DNA from: Pseudosporangium ferrugineum
GTDB taxonomy: Bacteria; Actinomycetota; Actinomycetes; Mycobacteriales; Micromonosporaceae
Direction: 5' to 3'
NCBI RefSeq assembly: GCF_003002065.1
Contig: NZ_PVZG01000013.1
Coordinates: 62,001-126,000, forward strand
DNA: 64,000 nt
How positions within the stretch are numbered: position 1 is the stretch's first letter; each line of letters starts with the position of its first letter. The translations under genes were made by a program, and so were the position numbers. This document shows positions 28,380 through 38,951 of this stretch, in pieces. Under the pieces are notes generated by a model, which ran no database searches, had not been told where the DNA came from, and saw nothing but the letters and a program-made list of their open reading frames with translations.

Positions 28380-30711
28380 GGACGTCGCCCGCCGGGAGGG
28401 GCTGCGCGAACAGGTAGCCCTGGCCGATGCCGCAGCCGAGGAGTTGCAACTCGGTGGCCTGCTCGGTGGTCTCGATGCCTTCCGCGACCGTGGTCAGATG
28501 CAGGGCGTGGCTGAGGCGCAGGATCGCCTCGGTGATGCCGGCGCCCTCCGGGGTGCCGTTCAGCTCCGCCACGAAGCTGCGGTCGATCTTCAGGATGTCG
28601 ACCGGGAGCCGGGTCAGGTAGTGCAGCGACGAGTAGCCGGTGCCGAAGTCGTCGATCGCCACCCGGATGCCGTGCTCGCGGAAGGCGGCCAGCATGGTGA
28701 TCCCCGCGGCGTCGTCGACCAGGGCGGACTCGGTGATCTCGAGGACGAGCCGGGCCGGGGGCAGGCCGGTGGCGGCGAGGACCGCCAGGACGTCCTGGAG
28801 CAGGGTGGGCTCCTGGAGCTGCCGCGGCGACAGGTTGACGCTGACGTACGTGTCCGCGCCCCACTCCACGACCTGGGCGCACGCCTCGCGCAGGACCCAC
28901 AGGCCGAGGGCGCTGATCGAGCCGTTGCGTTCGGCGATCGGGATGAACCGGGCCGGTGACACCGTGCCGTGGGTGGGGTGCTGCCAGCGGACCAGCGCCT
29001 CCACCCCGATCGGGCGGCCGTCGGTGAGGTCCACCAGGGGCTGGTAGAGCACCGTCAGCTCGCCGCGCTCCACCGCGCCGGCCAGGTCCTCGCCGAGCTG
29101 GGCGTCGGCCGCCCGGCGGTCGGTCATCGACGGGTCGTGCAGCTGGACGCCGTGCGTACCGAGGTGCTTGGCCTGGTACATCGCGATGTCGGCGCGGCGC
29201 AGGAGGTCCTTCGGGGTGTCGCCGGGGCGGGCGGTGGTCACGCCGACGCTGGCGCGGATCGGGACGCTGTCGTCGCCGAGGCGCACCGGGGAGGCGGCTG
29301 CCGCCGACACGACGCGCTGGGCCGCGGCGATCGCGGTCTCGGCGTCCGGGATCTCGGTGAGGAGCACCACGAACTCGTCGCCGCCGATGCGGGCGGCCAC
29401 GTCGTCGGCGCGGACGGTCGCGCGGAGGGTGTGCGCGAACTCGGTCAGCACCGTGTCGCCGGCGGCGTGCCCGTACGCGTCGTTGACCAGCTTGAAGTCG
29501 TCCAGGTCGATGAGCAGCAGCGCGATGTCCGCCCGGCGCCCGACCGTCCCGGCGAGCCGGGCGTCCAGGCCGGCCCGGTTGACGAGCCCGGTCAGCGGAT
29601 CGTGCAGGGCCATCTGCCGCAGCTCGTTCTCCCGCTCCCGCAGCTTGGTCTCCACCGCCTGCCGGCGCGCGATGTCCCGGCGCAGCGCGGCGGTGGCCAC
29701 GTCGACCCTGGTCATGGCCCGGTTCCGGGCGCCGGTGAGCAGTCCGATCAAGGCGGTCAGCAGCAGCGTGATGGTCAGCGCGACGGCCCAGGTGGAACCC
29801 ACGATGCCGCGTTCGGTCTCGTCGAGCATCTGGGCGCTGGGGTGCACGTGCAGGGTCCAGGTGCGCAGCCCGGCCGCGACGACCGACGTCCGGTCGAGGG
29901 CGGCCGACGGCCGGGACTCCCCGGTCGCCTCGGCGACGGCCCGGTCGCCGGTGCCGGACGGATCGGACAGCTCGGCGGTCACCGCGCCGTGCGCCTGTTC
30001 CCGCAGCGTGTCGTTGAGCAGGTCACCGCCGTGCACGCTCATGATCAGCCAGGCGCGGAAGGTGCCCCCGACGAAGTACACGGGTACGGCGAAGGTGAAC
30101 GACCGCTGTTGCGCCGCGGCCGGCCGGTCCCGGTCCTCCGGCACGACGTACGCCGGGCTGACCGCGAACCCGCCCGAGGCCCGCGCGTCGTCGAGGGTGG
30201 CGACCGCCTCGGGCGCGACGCTCAGGTCCAGGCCGGCCGTCAGCCGGGTGCCGTCGAACGAGCGGGTGAACACCGTGAAGGCGTGCTCGACCCCCGTGCC
30301 GATCGGGCGGAGCCGCAGGTCGGCGACCCCTTGGCCGCGCCAGTAGCCGCCCACCGCGGCGACGTCCCCGTCCGGCGCGGGGACCACGAAGGCGAGGGAT
30401 CTCGCGCCGGGCATGCGCCGGTTGCTCACCTTGGCGGTGATCCAGTTGAAGTCGGCGGCGGAGAGGTCGCTCTGGGCGCCGAGGGCGATGGCGACGTCGG
30501 TGAGCGTGTCGGCGTACCGTTGCAGCTCGGTGTTGATCGCCCGGGTGAGGTCGGCGGTGTAGCGATCCATCAGCTGGGCGGCGTAGCGCCGCTCGTCGGC
30601 GCCGACGTTGCGGGCCGCGCCCCACGAGGCGAGCGTCCCGACGAGGGCGACCACGACGACGAGCGCGATGCCGGCCCACCGGCGTCGCTGCAACAAGGAG
30701 GTCGCCCGCAC
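28333..30711 (-). CDS. Membrane GGDEF-EAL cyclic-di-GMP enzyme
   Basis: A 792-aa sensor that can both make and break cyclic di-GMP. Transmembrane helices at about 14-33 and 306-326 flank an extracytoplasmic CHASE-like sensor domain of some 270 residues. The GGDEF domain is at about 365-520 with an intact catalytic GGDEF at 443-447 and an RxxD inhibitory site (RADD, 434-437). The EAL domain at about 540-785 has EAL at 571-573 and IDDFGTGYSS, so both activities look possible. GTG 30711 is the start used; its ribosome site is weak. It overlaps the HhH-GPD gene tail to tail and is divergent from the DUF3099 gene. In actinomycetes c-di-GMP controls BldD and development. Confidence 0.93.
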   Translation of the reverse strand: MRATSLLQRRRWAGIALVVVVALVGTLASWGAARNVGADERRYAAQLMDRYTADLTRAINTELQRYADTLTDVAIALGAQSDLSAADFNWITAKVSNRRMPGARSLAFVVPAPDGDVAAVGGYWRGQGVADLRLRPIGTGVEHAFTVFTRSFDGTRLTAGLDLSVAPEAVATLDDARASGGFAVSPAYVVPEDRDRPAAAQQRSFTFAVPVYFVGGTFRAWLIMSVHGGDLLNDTLREQAHGAVTAELSDPSGTGDRAVAEATGESRPSAALDRTSVVAAGLRTWTLHVHPSAQMLDETERGIVGSTWAVALTITLLLTALIGLLTGARNRAMTRVDVATAALRRDIARRQAVETKLRERENELRQMALHDPLTGLVNRAGLDARLAGTVGRRADIALLLIDLDDFKLVNDAYGHAAGDTVLTEFAHTLRATVRADDVAARIGGDEFVVLLTEIPDAETAIAAAQRVVSAAAASPVRLGDDSVPIRASVGVTTARPGDTPKDLLRRADIAMYQAKHLGTHGVQLHDPSMTDRRAADAQLGEDLAGAVERGELTVLYQPLVDLTDGRPIGVEALVRWQHPTHGTVSPARFIPIAERNGSISALGLWVLREACAQVVEWGADTYVSVNLSPRQLQEPTLLQDVLAVLAATGLPPARLVLEITESALVDDAAGITMLAAFREHGIRVAIDDFGTGYSSLHYLTRLPVDILKIDRSFVAELNGTPEGAGITEAILRLSHALHLTTVAEGIETTEQATELQLLGCGIGQGYLFAQPLPAGDVLTLLSHPSPPPSSLS

Positions 30712-30815
30712 GGCCTCTAGATCGGTCGGCGCGCGGCGTACTGAAACACTTGGCGACGACCGGAGGCCTGCGTCGAAACTGGTCGGCGCCCCCCTGTCGG
30801 TGCAAGGATGAGCCG

Positions 30816-31172
30816 GTGAAGAAGCAGCCGGAGCGGCCGGTGCTGATCACCGACGCCGCCCGCAGCCAGAACGACCAACTCCGCAGCCGGGAGATCCGCT
30901 ACGTCTCGATGATGGCGCTGCGCGCCGCCTGCCTGATCGTCGGCGCGATCCTGATCAGCGTCCGGCCCCCGCTGCTCCCGCTGTGGCTGACCCTGTGCGC
31001 GGCCGGCATGGTCTTCCTGCCCTGGGCGGCGGTCCTGATCGCCAACGACCGCCCGCCGAAGAGCCGCGCGAACCCGCCCGCGCCCCGGCCCGCGCCGGCG
31101 CCGCGCGCCCTCGACCAGCAGCCGGACCCGCAGCCCACGACCCCCCGCACCATCGACGTCGAGCCCACCTGA
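30816..31172 (+). CDS. DUF3099 membrane protein
   Basis: A 118-aa protein of the actinobacterial DUF3099 family. GTG 30816 follows AAGGATGAG. After a short N-terminus (PVLITDAARSQ) come the family segment RSREIRYVSMMALRAAC and two membrane helices at about 30-50 and 54-76. The C-terminal 40 residues are Pro/Ala-rich and cytoplasmic. Function unknown. It lies between divergent GGDEF-EAL and convergent psuK. Confidence 0.85.
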   Translation: MKKQPERPVLITDAARSQNDQLRSREIRYVSMMALRAACLIVGAILISVRPPLLPLWLTLCAAGMVFLPWAAVLIANDRPPKSRANPPAPRPAPAPRALDQQPDPQPTTPRTIDVEPT

Positions 31173-31239
31173 ACCGCCGGCCGAGCTGCCTACTCACGGC
31201 CGCGCGGCTGCCTTCTCAGGGGCGCGGCTGCCTTCTTAA

Positions 31240-31302
31240 GGCCGCGCGGGCGTCTCTCAGGGCCGCGCGGGCGTCTCTCAGGGCCGCGCGGGCGTCTCTC
31301 AG
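31240..31302. repeat. 21-bp tandem repeat, three copies
   Basis: Three identical units of a 21-bp sequence (GGCCGCGCGGGCGTCTCTCA plus G); looser variants (GGCGCGGCTGCCTTCTCA) begin near 31197. The last unit reaches into the final codons of psuK on the other strand. Confidence 0.9.
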
Positions 31303-32189
31303 GGCCGCGCGCCGACCCGCTGCACGGCCGCCGCGCCGAGTGCGGCGCCGGCGGCGAGCGCGGCCTGCGGCTCCGCGCCGGAACACCATGCCTCGAGCAG
31401 GCCCGCGGCGAAGGCGTCACCCGCACCGGTCGGATCAAGCGACCGTACGCGGACACCCGTCACCGACCGCAACACCCCGTCCCGGATCTTCCAGACGGCG
31501 CCGTCCCCACCACGCTTGACGACCACGTTCCGGGCATAGGCGGTGAGGAACCCCGCCTGGTCCTCCGGCCGGCCGGGGCCGGCCAGCACGTCCGCCTCGT
31601 CGGCGTTGCAGAGGAGCAGGTCGGCTCCGCGTACGAGCTCGAGAAAGTCACCCACCTGCCGCAAGGGCGCCGCCGAGGCCGCGTCGACGCTGGTCGTCAG
31701 GCCCCGCTCGGCGGCCGCGGCCAGCGCCGCCAGCCCGCCCGGCCGGGAGCCCGGGTGGAGCAGCGGATAGCCGGACAGGTGCAGGTGGCCGGCGTCGCCG
31801 GCGCCCTTGACCGCGGCCGCGACGTCGGCCGGGTCCAGCAGCACCGCCGCGCCCCGGTCCGTGATCATGGTCCGTTCGTCGGGGGTGCTGAGCACGACCA
31901 CGCTCCCGGTCGCCGCGTCCGGATGGCGCCGGACCTCGCAGCGCACCCCCGCGTCCGTGAGCTCGGCCACCCGTTCCCGGCCGGCCGGGTCGTCGCCGAC
32001 CGCCGCGACCAGGGTCACCGCCGCGCCGGCGTGGGCAAGCCAGGCGGCCGTGTTCGCCGCCTGGCCGCCGCCGCCGACCCGGATCCGGGCGTCGGTGTCC
32101 GACCCGGCGGCGAGCGGGCCGGCGCGCACCACCAGGACGTCGGTCACCAGATCACCGACGACGATCACCCCCGCACTGGAGCGCCTCAT
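31299..32189 (-). CDS. psuK: PfkB-family kinase, probable pseudouridine kinase
   Basis: Ribokinase/PfkB-fold sugar kinase, 296 aa. Substrate-binding GGGGQAANTAAWLAHAGA and the C-terminal PfkB signature DPTGAGDAFAAGLLEAW with the catalytic Asp are complete. It begins 10 bp after psuG in the same direction. That pairing suggests it phosphorylates pseudouridine to pseudouridine 5'-phosphate, which PsuG then cleaves to uracil and ribose 5-phosphate. Without the neighbour, adenosine or ribose would be equally likely substrates. No psuT transporter is adjacent. Confidence 0.82.
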   Translation of the reverse strand: MRRSSAGVIVVGDLVTDVLVVRAGPLAAGSDTDARIRVGGGGQAANTAAWLAHAGAAVTLVAAVGDDPAGRERVAELTDAGVRCEVRRHPDAATGSVVVLSTPDERTMITDRGAAVLLDPADVAAAVKGAGDAGHLHLSGYPLLHPGSRPGGLAALAAAAERGLTTSVDAASAAPLRQVGDFLELVRGADLLLCNADEADVLAGPGRPEDQAGFLTAYARNVVVKRGGDGAVWKIRDGVLRSVTGVRVRSLDPTGAGDAFAAGLLEAWCSGAEPQAALAAGAALGAAAVQRVGARP

Positions 32190-32199
32190 CCCGATTGCC

Positions 32200-33168
32200 T
32201 CATCCCGGCAGGGAGAAGCCGAGCGCCGCGTGCGCCGGGGTGGCCGCGGCGGCGATCTGCGCGGCCAGCGCCGCGTTGCGCAGGATGATCCGGACGTTGA
32301 CCTCCAGGCTGCGACCCTCGGTGCTGCTGTGGAAGTGCGCCAGCAGGAACGGCGTCACCGCCTTGCCGGTGACGCCGTCCCGCGCCAGCAGCTCCAGGCC
32401 CTCGGCCAGAGTGCGGTCGTGCAGGGCCGGGTCGAGCTGCTCATCGGCCGGCAGCGGGTTGCCGAGCACCAGCGCGCCGGCGCCGACGCCCTGCTCCTCG
32501 CGGGCCGCCATCACCGCCGCCACCTGCGCGGGGGAGTCGAGCTGCCAGTCCACGTCGAAGCCGCCGTCGGTGACGAAGAAGCCGGGGAAGCGGCGGGTGC
32601 CGTAGCCGGCCACGGACACGCCCAGCGTCTCGAGGCGCTCCAGCGTCGCGCCCACGTCGAGGATCGACTTGACGCCGGCGCACACCACCACGATCGGGGT
32701 GCGGGCCAGCGTGGTCAGGTCGGCGGACTCGTCGAACGTCGCGCTCGCCTCCCGGTGCACCCCGCCGAGGCCGCCGGTCGCGAACACGCCGATGCCGGCC
32801 GACGCGGCCACCGCGCTGGTCGCGGCGACGGTGGTGGCGCCGTCCGCGCCGGACGCGGCCGCGACGGCCAGGTCCCGGACGGAGAGCTTCGCCACGCCGT
32901 CCGCGCCGGCCAGGTGCTCGATCTGGGCGTCCGACAGGCCGACGATCAGCTCGCCGCCGATCATCCCGATCGTGGCGGGGACGGCGCCGTTGTCGCGTAC
33001 GGTCCGCTCGATCTCGCGGGCGACGCGCAGGTTGTCGGGGCGGGGCAGGCCGTGCGAGACGATCGTGCTCTCCAGCGCCACCACCGGGCGGCCGTCGCGG
33101 CGGGCCCGGGTCACGTGATCGCCGTAACGGATGGTGAAGCGGCCCACCGGCCGCGTGGAATCGGTCAC
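32200..33168 (-). CDS. psuG: Pseudouridine-5'-phosphate glycosidase
   Basis: Reversible C-C bond glycosidase that splits pseudouridine 5'-phosphate; 322 aa, close to Escherichia coli PsuG (312). Family motifs are VVALESTIVSHGLPRPDN, the loop GMIGGELIVGL, TVAATSAVAASAGIGVFATGGLGGVHR, VVCAGVKSILD and the tail GKAVTPFLLAHFHSSTEG. GTG 33168 begins MTDSTRPVGRFTIRYGDHV; no ribosome site precedes it, so translation may be leaderless. It is the first gene of a psuG-psuK pair and faces the DUF3039 gene across 173 bp. Confidence 0.95.
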   Translation of the reverse strand: MTDSTRPVGRFTIRYGDHVTRARRDGRPVVALESTIVSHGLPRPDNLRVAREIERTVRDNGAVPATIGMIGGELIVGLSDAQIEHLAGADGVAKLSVRDLAVAAASGADGATTVAATSAVAASAGIGVFATGGLGGVHREASATFDESADLTTLARTPIVVVCAGVKSILDVGATLERLETLGVSVAGYGTRRFPGFFVTDGGFDVDWQLDSPAQVAAVMAAREEQGVGAGALVLGNPLPADEQLDPALHDRTLAEGLELLARDGVTGKAVTPFLLAHFHSSTEGRSLEVNVRIILRNAALAAQIAAAATPAHAALGFSLPG

Positions 33169-33341
33169 GATGGCAACGGTACGGCGCCGCGCGGGGCGCC
33201 CGTCGTTGGACCGACCAGGCGTGAGGTGCCAGACTTGCGGGTTGGAGCTTCCGCCGCGGAGACCGGGGGGCACGCGGCAGCAGTCACACCGACGAGAGCT
33301 TTGACACCGACGAGCTTGGACCCTGACGAGAGGCAGATGCT

Positions 33342-33560
33342 GTGAGCACGCAGATCCTCGAGCGCCCGGAGACGAAGGACGCCGATACCGGGCCGGAGAT
33401 GTTCCACTACGTGCGCAAGGAGAAGATCGCGGAGAGCGCCGTCATGGGCACCTTCGTGGAGGCGCTGTGCGGGGAGAAGTTCCCGGTGACCAAGTCGCCG
33501 AAGCCGGGTTCCCCGGTGTGCCCGCAGTGCAAGGAGATCTACGAGTCGATGCAGGTCTGA
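33342..33560 (+). CDS. DUF3039 zinc-ribbon-like protein
   Basis: A 72-aa protein of the actinobacterial DUF3039 family. It has a disordered N-terminus and the core MFHYVRKEKIAESAVMGTFVEALCGE, with cysteines in ALCGE and VCPQC plus the His of FHY as likely zinc ligands. GTG 33342 is preceded by GAGAGG. The family has no known function. The TRIC-type channel gene starts 16 bp after it in the same direction, so they probably form one transcript. Confidence 0.88.
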   Translation: MSTQILERPETKDADTGPEMFHYVRKEKIAESAVMGTFVEALCGEKFPVTKSPKPGSPVCPQCKEIYESMQV

Positions 33561-33576
33561 GCGAGGAGAACACGCC

Positions 33577-34191
33577 GTGACGGGAAGCTACAGCCTGCTC
33601 GTCGCGGACCTCGTCGGAGTGGCGGTCTTCGCGGCCTCGGGCGCCGGAGCGGCGGTCGCGAAGCGGCTCGACGTGTTCGGTGTGGCCTTCGTCGGCTTCG
33701 TGGCGGCGCTGGGCGGCGGCATCCTGCGCGATCTCGTGATCGGCGCGGCGCCCCCGCTCGCCTTCTCCGACTGGCGGTACGCGGTCACCGCCGTCGCCGC
33801 CTCGCTGGCCGTGTTCCGCTTCCACCCGCAGCTCAACCGGCTGCGGCGCGGCGTGCTGCTCCTGGACGCGGCGGGCCTGGGCCTGTTCACGGTCACCGGC
33901 ACGGTCAAGGCCCTCCACGCGGGCGTACCGCCGGTGGGCGCCTGCCTGGTGGGGATGCTCACGGGCATCGGCGGCGGCGTGGCCCGCGACCTGCTCACCG
34001 CCGAGATCCCGGCGGTGCTGCAACGCGACATCTACGCGGTGGTGGCGCTCGGCGGTGCCGTCGCCGTCACCGTCCTGAGCTGGCTGGGCGTCGCCGATCC
34101 GGTCACCCTGGTCGCCGCGGCGGCGGGCATGACGGCCGTACGCCTGCTCGCCCTGTACCGCCGCTGGTCCGCCCCGCTGGCCGTGCCGTAG
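33577..34191 (+). CDS. TRIC-type cation channel (YadS/UPF0126 family)
   Basis: A 204-aa integral membrane protein with two repeated UPF0126 halves, as in prokaryotic TRIC K+/cation channels. About seven helices are predicted. The repeated Gly signature appears twice: ALGGGILRDLVIG and GIGGGVARDLLTAEIPAVLQRD. GTG 33577 follows GAGGAG. It lies behind the DUF3039 gene and is closed by the terminator at 34229. Ion specificity cannot be read from sequence. Confidence 0.92.
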   Translation: MTGSYSLLVADLVGVAVFAASGAGAAVAKRLDVFGVAFVGFVAALGGGILRDLVIGAAPPLAFSDWRYAVTAVAASLAVFRFHPQLNRLRRGVLLLDAAGLGLFTVTGTVKALHAGVPPVGACLVGMLTGIGGGVARDLLTAEIPAVLQRDIYAVVALGGAVAVTVLSWLGVADPVTLVAAAAGMTAVRLLALYRRWSAPLAVP

Positions 34192-34228
34192 CCGTGGTGC
34201 GGGCGGCCTCCGCCGCTATGCTGGGTTC

Positions 34229-34257
34229 CGCCCCCGCGGCATTCCGCGGGGGCGTTT
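34229..34257 (+). terminator. Rho-independent terminator
   Basis: A perfect 11-bp stem (CGCCCCCGCGG / CCGCGGGGGCG) with loop CATT is followed by TTTGTGT. It ends the DUF3039-channel transcript and sits just before the helicase gene. Confidence 0.9.
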
Positions 34258-34296
34258 GTGTGACTGGCGTTGTGTTATGGAAGGGATCGCCGCAGC

Positions 34297-36027
34297 TTGA
34301 GTCCGCCGTTGCCGAACCTCGAGACCTTCCCCCCGCTGCGCGACTGGCAGCGCAAGGCGCTGGTCGGTTACCTGCGCAAACGGTCGCCCGACTTCATGGC
34401 CGTGGCGACCCCGGGCGCGGGCAAGACCACCTTCGCCCTGCGCATCGCCGCCGAGCTGCTCAACGACGGCACGGTCGAGGCGGTCACCGTGGTCTGCCCC
34501 ACCGAGCACCTGAAGACCCAGTGGGCGAACGCCGCGGCCCGGGTCGGGATCCAGCTCGACTCGGCGTTCCGCAACTCGGACGTGCACACGGCGCGCGACT
34601 TCCACGGGGCTGTGCTCACGTACGCCCAGGTGGGCATGGCGCCGGCGGTGCACCGGCGGCGCACGATGACCCGCCCCACCATGGTGATCCTCGACGAGAT
34701 CCACCACGCCGGTGACTCGCGCACCTGGGGCGACGGCGTCAAACAGGCCTTCGACCAGGCCGAACGCCGGCTGATGCTGACGGGGACGCCGTTCCGCTCG
34801 GACGAGAACCCGATCCCCTTCGTCGAGTACGAGCGCGGCGGCGACGGCCTGCAACGCTCCCGCTCCGACTCGGTGTACGGCTACAGCGACGCCCTGCGCG
34901 ACGGCGTCGTCCGGCCGGTGATCTTCCTCGCCTACTCGGGGGAGACCCGCTGGCGCACCAACGCGGGCGACGAACTGGCGGCCCGCCTCGGCGAGCCGAT
35001 GACCAAGGACCTCGTCGCGCAGGCGTGGCGTACCGCCCTGGACCACCGCGGCGACTGGATGCCGCAGGTGCTGCGGGCGGCCGACGCCCGGCTCTCCCGC
35101 CTCCGCTCGCACGGCATGACCGACGCCGGCGGCCTGGTCATCGCGAGCGACCAGCAGACCGCCCGGGCGTACGCGAAGCTCCTCGACGAGATCACCGGCG
35201 AGAAGGCCGTCGTGGTCCTCTCCGACGACCAGGGCGCCTCGGCCCGCATCGCCCAGTTCGCCCTCTCCGAGCAGCGCTGGCTGGTCGCGGTCCGGATGGT
35301 CTCCGAGGGCGTCGACATCCCCCGCCTGGCCGTCGGCGTGTACGCCACCAGCGCCTCGACGCCCCTCTACTTCGCCCAGGCGATCGGCCGCTTCGTCCGC
35401 GCCCGCCGCCAGGGCGAGACCGCGACCGTCTTCCTGCCCAGCGTCCCGCACCTGCTCGGCCTCGCCAGCGAGATGGAGGCCCAGCGCGACCACATCCTGG
35501 GCGCCCCCAAGGACCCGGACGGGCTCGACGACGACCTCCTCGAGCGCGCCCAACGCACCGAGGACGCCGAGGGGGAGCTGGAGAAGCGCTTCGAGGCCCT
35601 GTCCGCGACGGCGGAACTCGACCAGGTCATCTACGACGGCACGTCCTTCGGCACGGGCGCCCGTACGGGCACACCCGAGGAGGAGGAATACCTCGGCCTG
35701 CCCGGGCTGCTCAGCCCCGACCAGGTCGCCGTCCTGCTGAACAAGCGCCAGACGGAACAGCTCGCGGCCCAGAAGAGGGCGGCCGCGTCGGCGTCCAGGG
35801 AAACGGTCCCGTCACCCCGCGAACCCGTGGTGACGATGAGCGCGGCGGAACGGCGGGTCGCCCTGCGCCGGCAGCTGAACACGCTCGTGGCCGCTCACCA
35901 CCACCGCACCAACCTGCCCCACGGCAAGATCCACGCGGAGCTGCGGCGGCTGTGCGGGGGGCCGCCGAGCGCCCAGGCGACGATCGAACAGCTCGAGGAG
36001 CGGATCGCGACCATCCAGACGTTCTGA
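34297..36027 (+). CDS. SF2 DEAD/DEAH-box helicase
   Basis: Superfamily 2 helicase of the XPB/RAD25-like type, about 576 aa. TTG 34297 follows AAGGGA at 12 bases; another in-frame TTG at 34270 is possible. Motifs are I (ATPGAGKTTFA), II (LDEIHHA), III (LTGTPFRS) and VI (QAIGRFVRARR), with the Q-like start PPLRDWQRKALVGYL. A long C-terminal extension with charged helices (LEERIATIQTF) follows residue 400. It is widespread in actinobacteria and has no assigned role; DNA repair is plausible. Monocistronic, between a terminator upstream and a candidate hairpin after the stop at 36029-36056. Confidence 0.88.
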   Translation: MSPPLPNLETFPPLRDWQRKALVGYLRKRSPDFMAVATPGAGKTTFALRIAAELLNDGTVEAVTVVCPTEHLKTQWANAAARVGIQLDSAFRNSDVHTARDFHGAVLTYAQVGMAPAVHRRRTMTRPTMVILDEIHHAGDSRTWGDGVKQAFDQAERRLMLTGTPFRSDENPIPFVEYERGGDGLQRSRSDSVYGYSDALRDGVVRPVIFLAYSGETRWRTNAGDELAARLGEPMTKDLVAQAWRTALDHRGDWMPQVLRAADARLSRLRSHGMTDAGGLVIASDQQTARAYAKLLDEITGEKAVVVLSDDQGASARIAQFALSEQRWLVAVRMVSEGVDIPRLAVGVYATSASTPLYFAQAIGRFVRARRQGETATVFLPSVPHLLGLASEMEAQRDHILGAPKDPDGLDDDLLERAQRTEDAEGELEKRFEALSATAELDQVIYDGTSFGTGARTGTPEEEEYLGLPGLLSPDQVAVLLNKRQTEQLAAQKRAAASASRETVPSPREPVVTMSAAERRVALRRQLNTLVAAHHHRTNLPHGKIHAELRRLCGGPPSAQATIEQLEERIATIQTF

Positions 36028-36520
36028 GCGCGCCCCCAAGCGCCCGGGAGGGCGCGGGCGGTCCTGGGCGGCGTTCCGGGCCGGCAGGTCCGGGACGGAG
36101 CCGCTGAGCGGCTGCGCCGGGGCCGCAGGGCCGTGGACGGGTGCGTCGGCGTCCGTGGGCGGGTGCGGGGTGCTCGCAAAGCACGACGGCTCGGAGGCCT
36201 CTGCGGGCGTCTCCGCCGCGTTGCGCACGTCCGGCATGTTCGGCCAGCCGGGCAGCCGGGCAGCCGGCCGGGCAAAGGCGGCCGGCGGCCCCGGTGGCGG
36301 AGGCAGTCGGCTGGTCCGGGCGCGGGAGAGCCGATGGGCACGGTCGGGAGAGCCGATGGGCGCGGGGTCGGGAGAGCCGACGGGCGTGGGGTCGGGAAAT
36401 CCGACGGGTGCGGGGTCGGGAAATCCGGCTGATGCGGGCGCGGGCAGGCGGCGGGTGGGTTTCGGGGACGGGAAAAGGGCGCCCCCACACCGGGACGCCC
36501 TTCCGTTGCCTATCCGGGGA
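36028..36520. other. Spacer after the helicase gene
   Basis: No gene supported. It contains a candidate hairpin directly after the stop (CGCGCCC 36029-36035 / GGGCGCG 36050-36056), a 24-bp repeat array (36324-36417) and a weaker hairpin AAGGGCG/CGCCCTT (36475-36502) at the end of the DUF7455 gene. Open frames on both strands are low complexity. Confidence 0.55.
36324..36417. repeat. 24-bp tandem repeat, four copies
   Basis: Units of GGGAGAGCCGATGGGCGCGG plus GGTC: one 22-bp copy at 36324, then three 24-bp copies at 36346, 36370 and 36394, with a partial fifth (GGGAAATCCGGCT). Base changes accumulate towards the right. Confidence 0.88.
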
Positions 36521-36760
36521 TTAGTTGGAGTTAGACATCATTTCCGCGCCGCGCCACGTGAACTCGGGGTCGGCCGCGTACTGAACCGCGATCTTCACCA
36601 GGTCCTCGGCGTACCTGTTGGCGTGGTGTCCGCAGAACACCAGCTCGCTGCCACCAGCCAGAGTCAAACGGAGCTTCCCGGCTGCATTGCAGCGGTCGCA
36701 CCGTTCATCGGCTGCTGTTCCGGCCACGCTTCCCGCCGGCGGCGTGAGAGTCGGGGTCAT
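36521..36760 (-). CDS. DUF7455-type small zinc-binding protein
   Basis: A 79-aa protein. ATG 36760 follows AGGAGGAAGG; the frame is open 33 bases further but without a site. The pattern RCDRCNAAGKLRLTLAGGSELVFCGHHANRY has two Cys pairs plus His, a likely zinc ribbon. This DUF7455-type gene is commonly found next to the principal sigma factor gene in actinobacteria, as here. Function unknown; a link to transcription is only suggested by position. Confidence 0.85.
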   Translation of the reverse strand: MTPTLTPPAGSVAGTAADERCDRCNAAGKLRLTLAGGSELVFCGHHANRYAEDLVKIAVQYAADPEFTWRGAEMMSNSN

Positions 36761-37128
36761 CGCCTTCCTCCTCTGGTCGTCACCGATGAACATGTTCCTC
36801 GGCTACTGCTCACCCATCGTGCAACACCCTTGGCCGTTGCAGCCTTCCCACTGTGCCCTGGGGGGACCCAAGTCACACGTGGTCCGGCTAGTGTGCCGTG
36901 CCCCAAGGGTGCCACGTCAACGATCACTTCTGCACAACGGTCTGATGACCACCCGATGATGTACGGGTGGTGACGAAAAGGGCACGCAATGTTGACTGAA
37001 TGGCGGGTTCTCCCGTATTGATCAAGTGTCCGTGTCCAGTACCTGACAGCGGATCTTGAGCCCCGCTTGAGCCCGGGTTCCGCCGGCGGCGGGTGCACGG
37101 GGCACCACCGCCGGCGGGATGGCCGGGA

Positions 37129-38697
<1,569 letters not shown>

Positions 38698-38951
38698 GAA
38701 TGACCTTCCGGAGGGCGATGAAACACGGCCATGGGCCCGGCGCAGCACGCGGCGGAACGGGGCTGGCCGGTGTGGTGTGGGAGCCCGCGGGACGCGGACG
38801 GGCTTGCGGGCGGGTGTCCGTGAAGCGTGGGCAGGGGTGAATTGTAGCGCCGTCCAGCGAGATCCTCCCGCCGCAGCACGCCGCGGGGGGTCGCCGACCT
38901 CTCTTCGGGCGCCGGGCGGGAGAATGGTACCGGCTGAAAGGGCGGTGTGGG

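Noticed and set aside
38843..38848. TACAAT-like -10 element for sigA on the minus strand (read from GAATTGTAGC near 38838-38848)
   Set aside because: The hexamer is good but no acceptable -35 lies 16-18 bp upstream, so it was not listed as a promoter.
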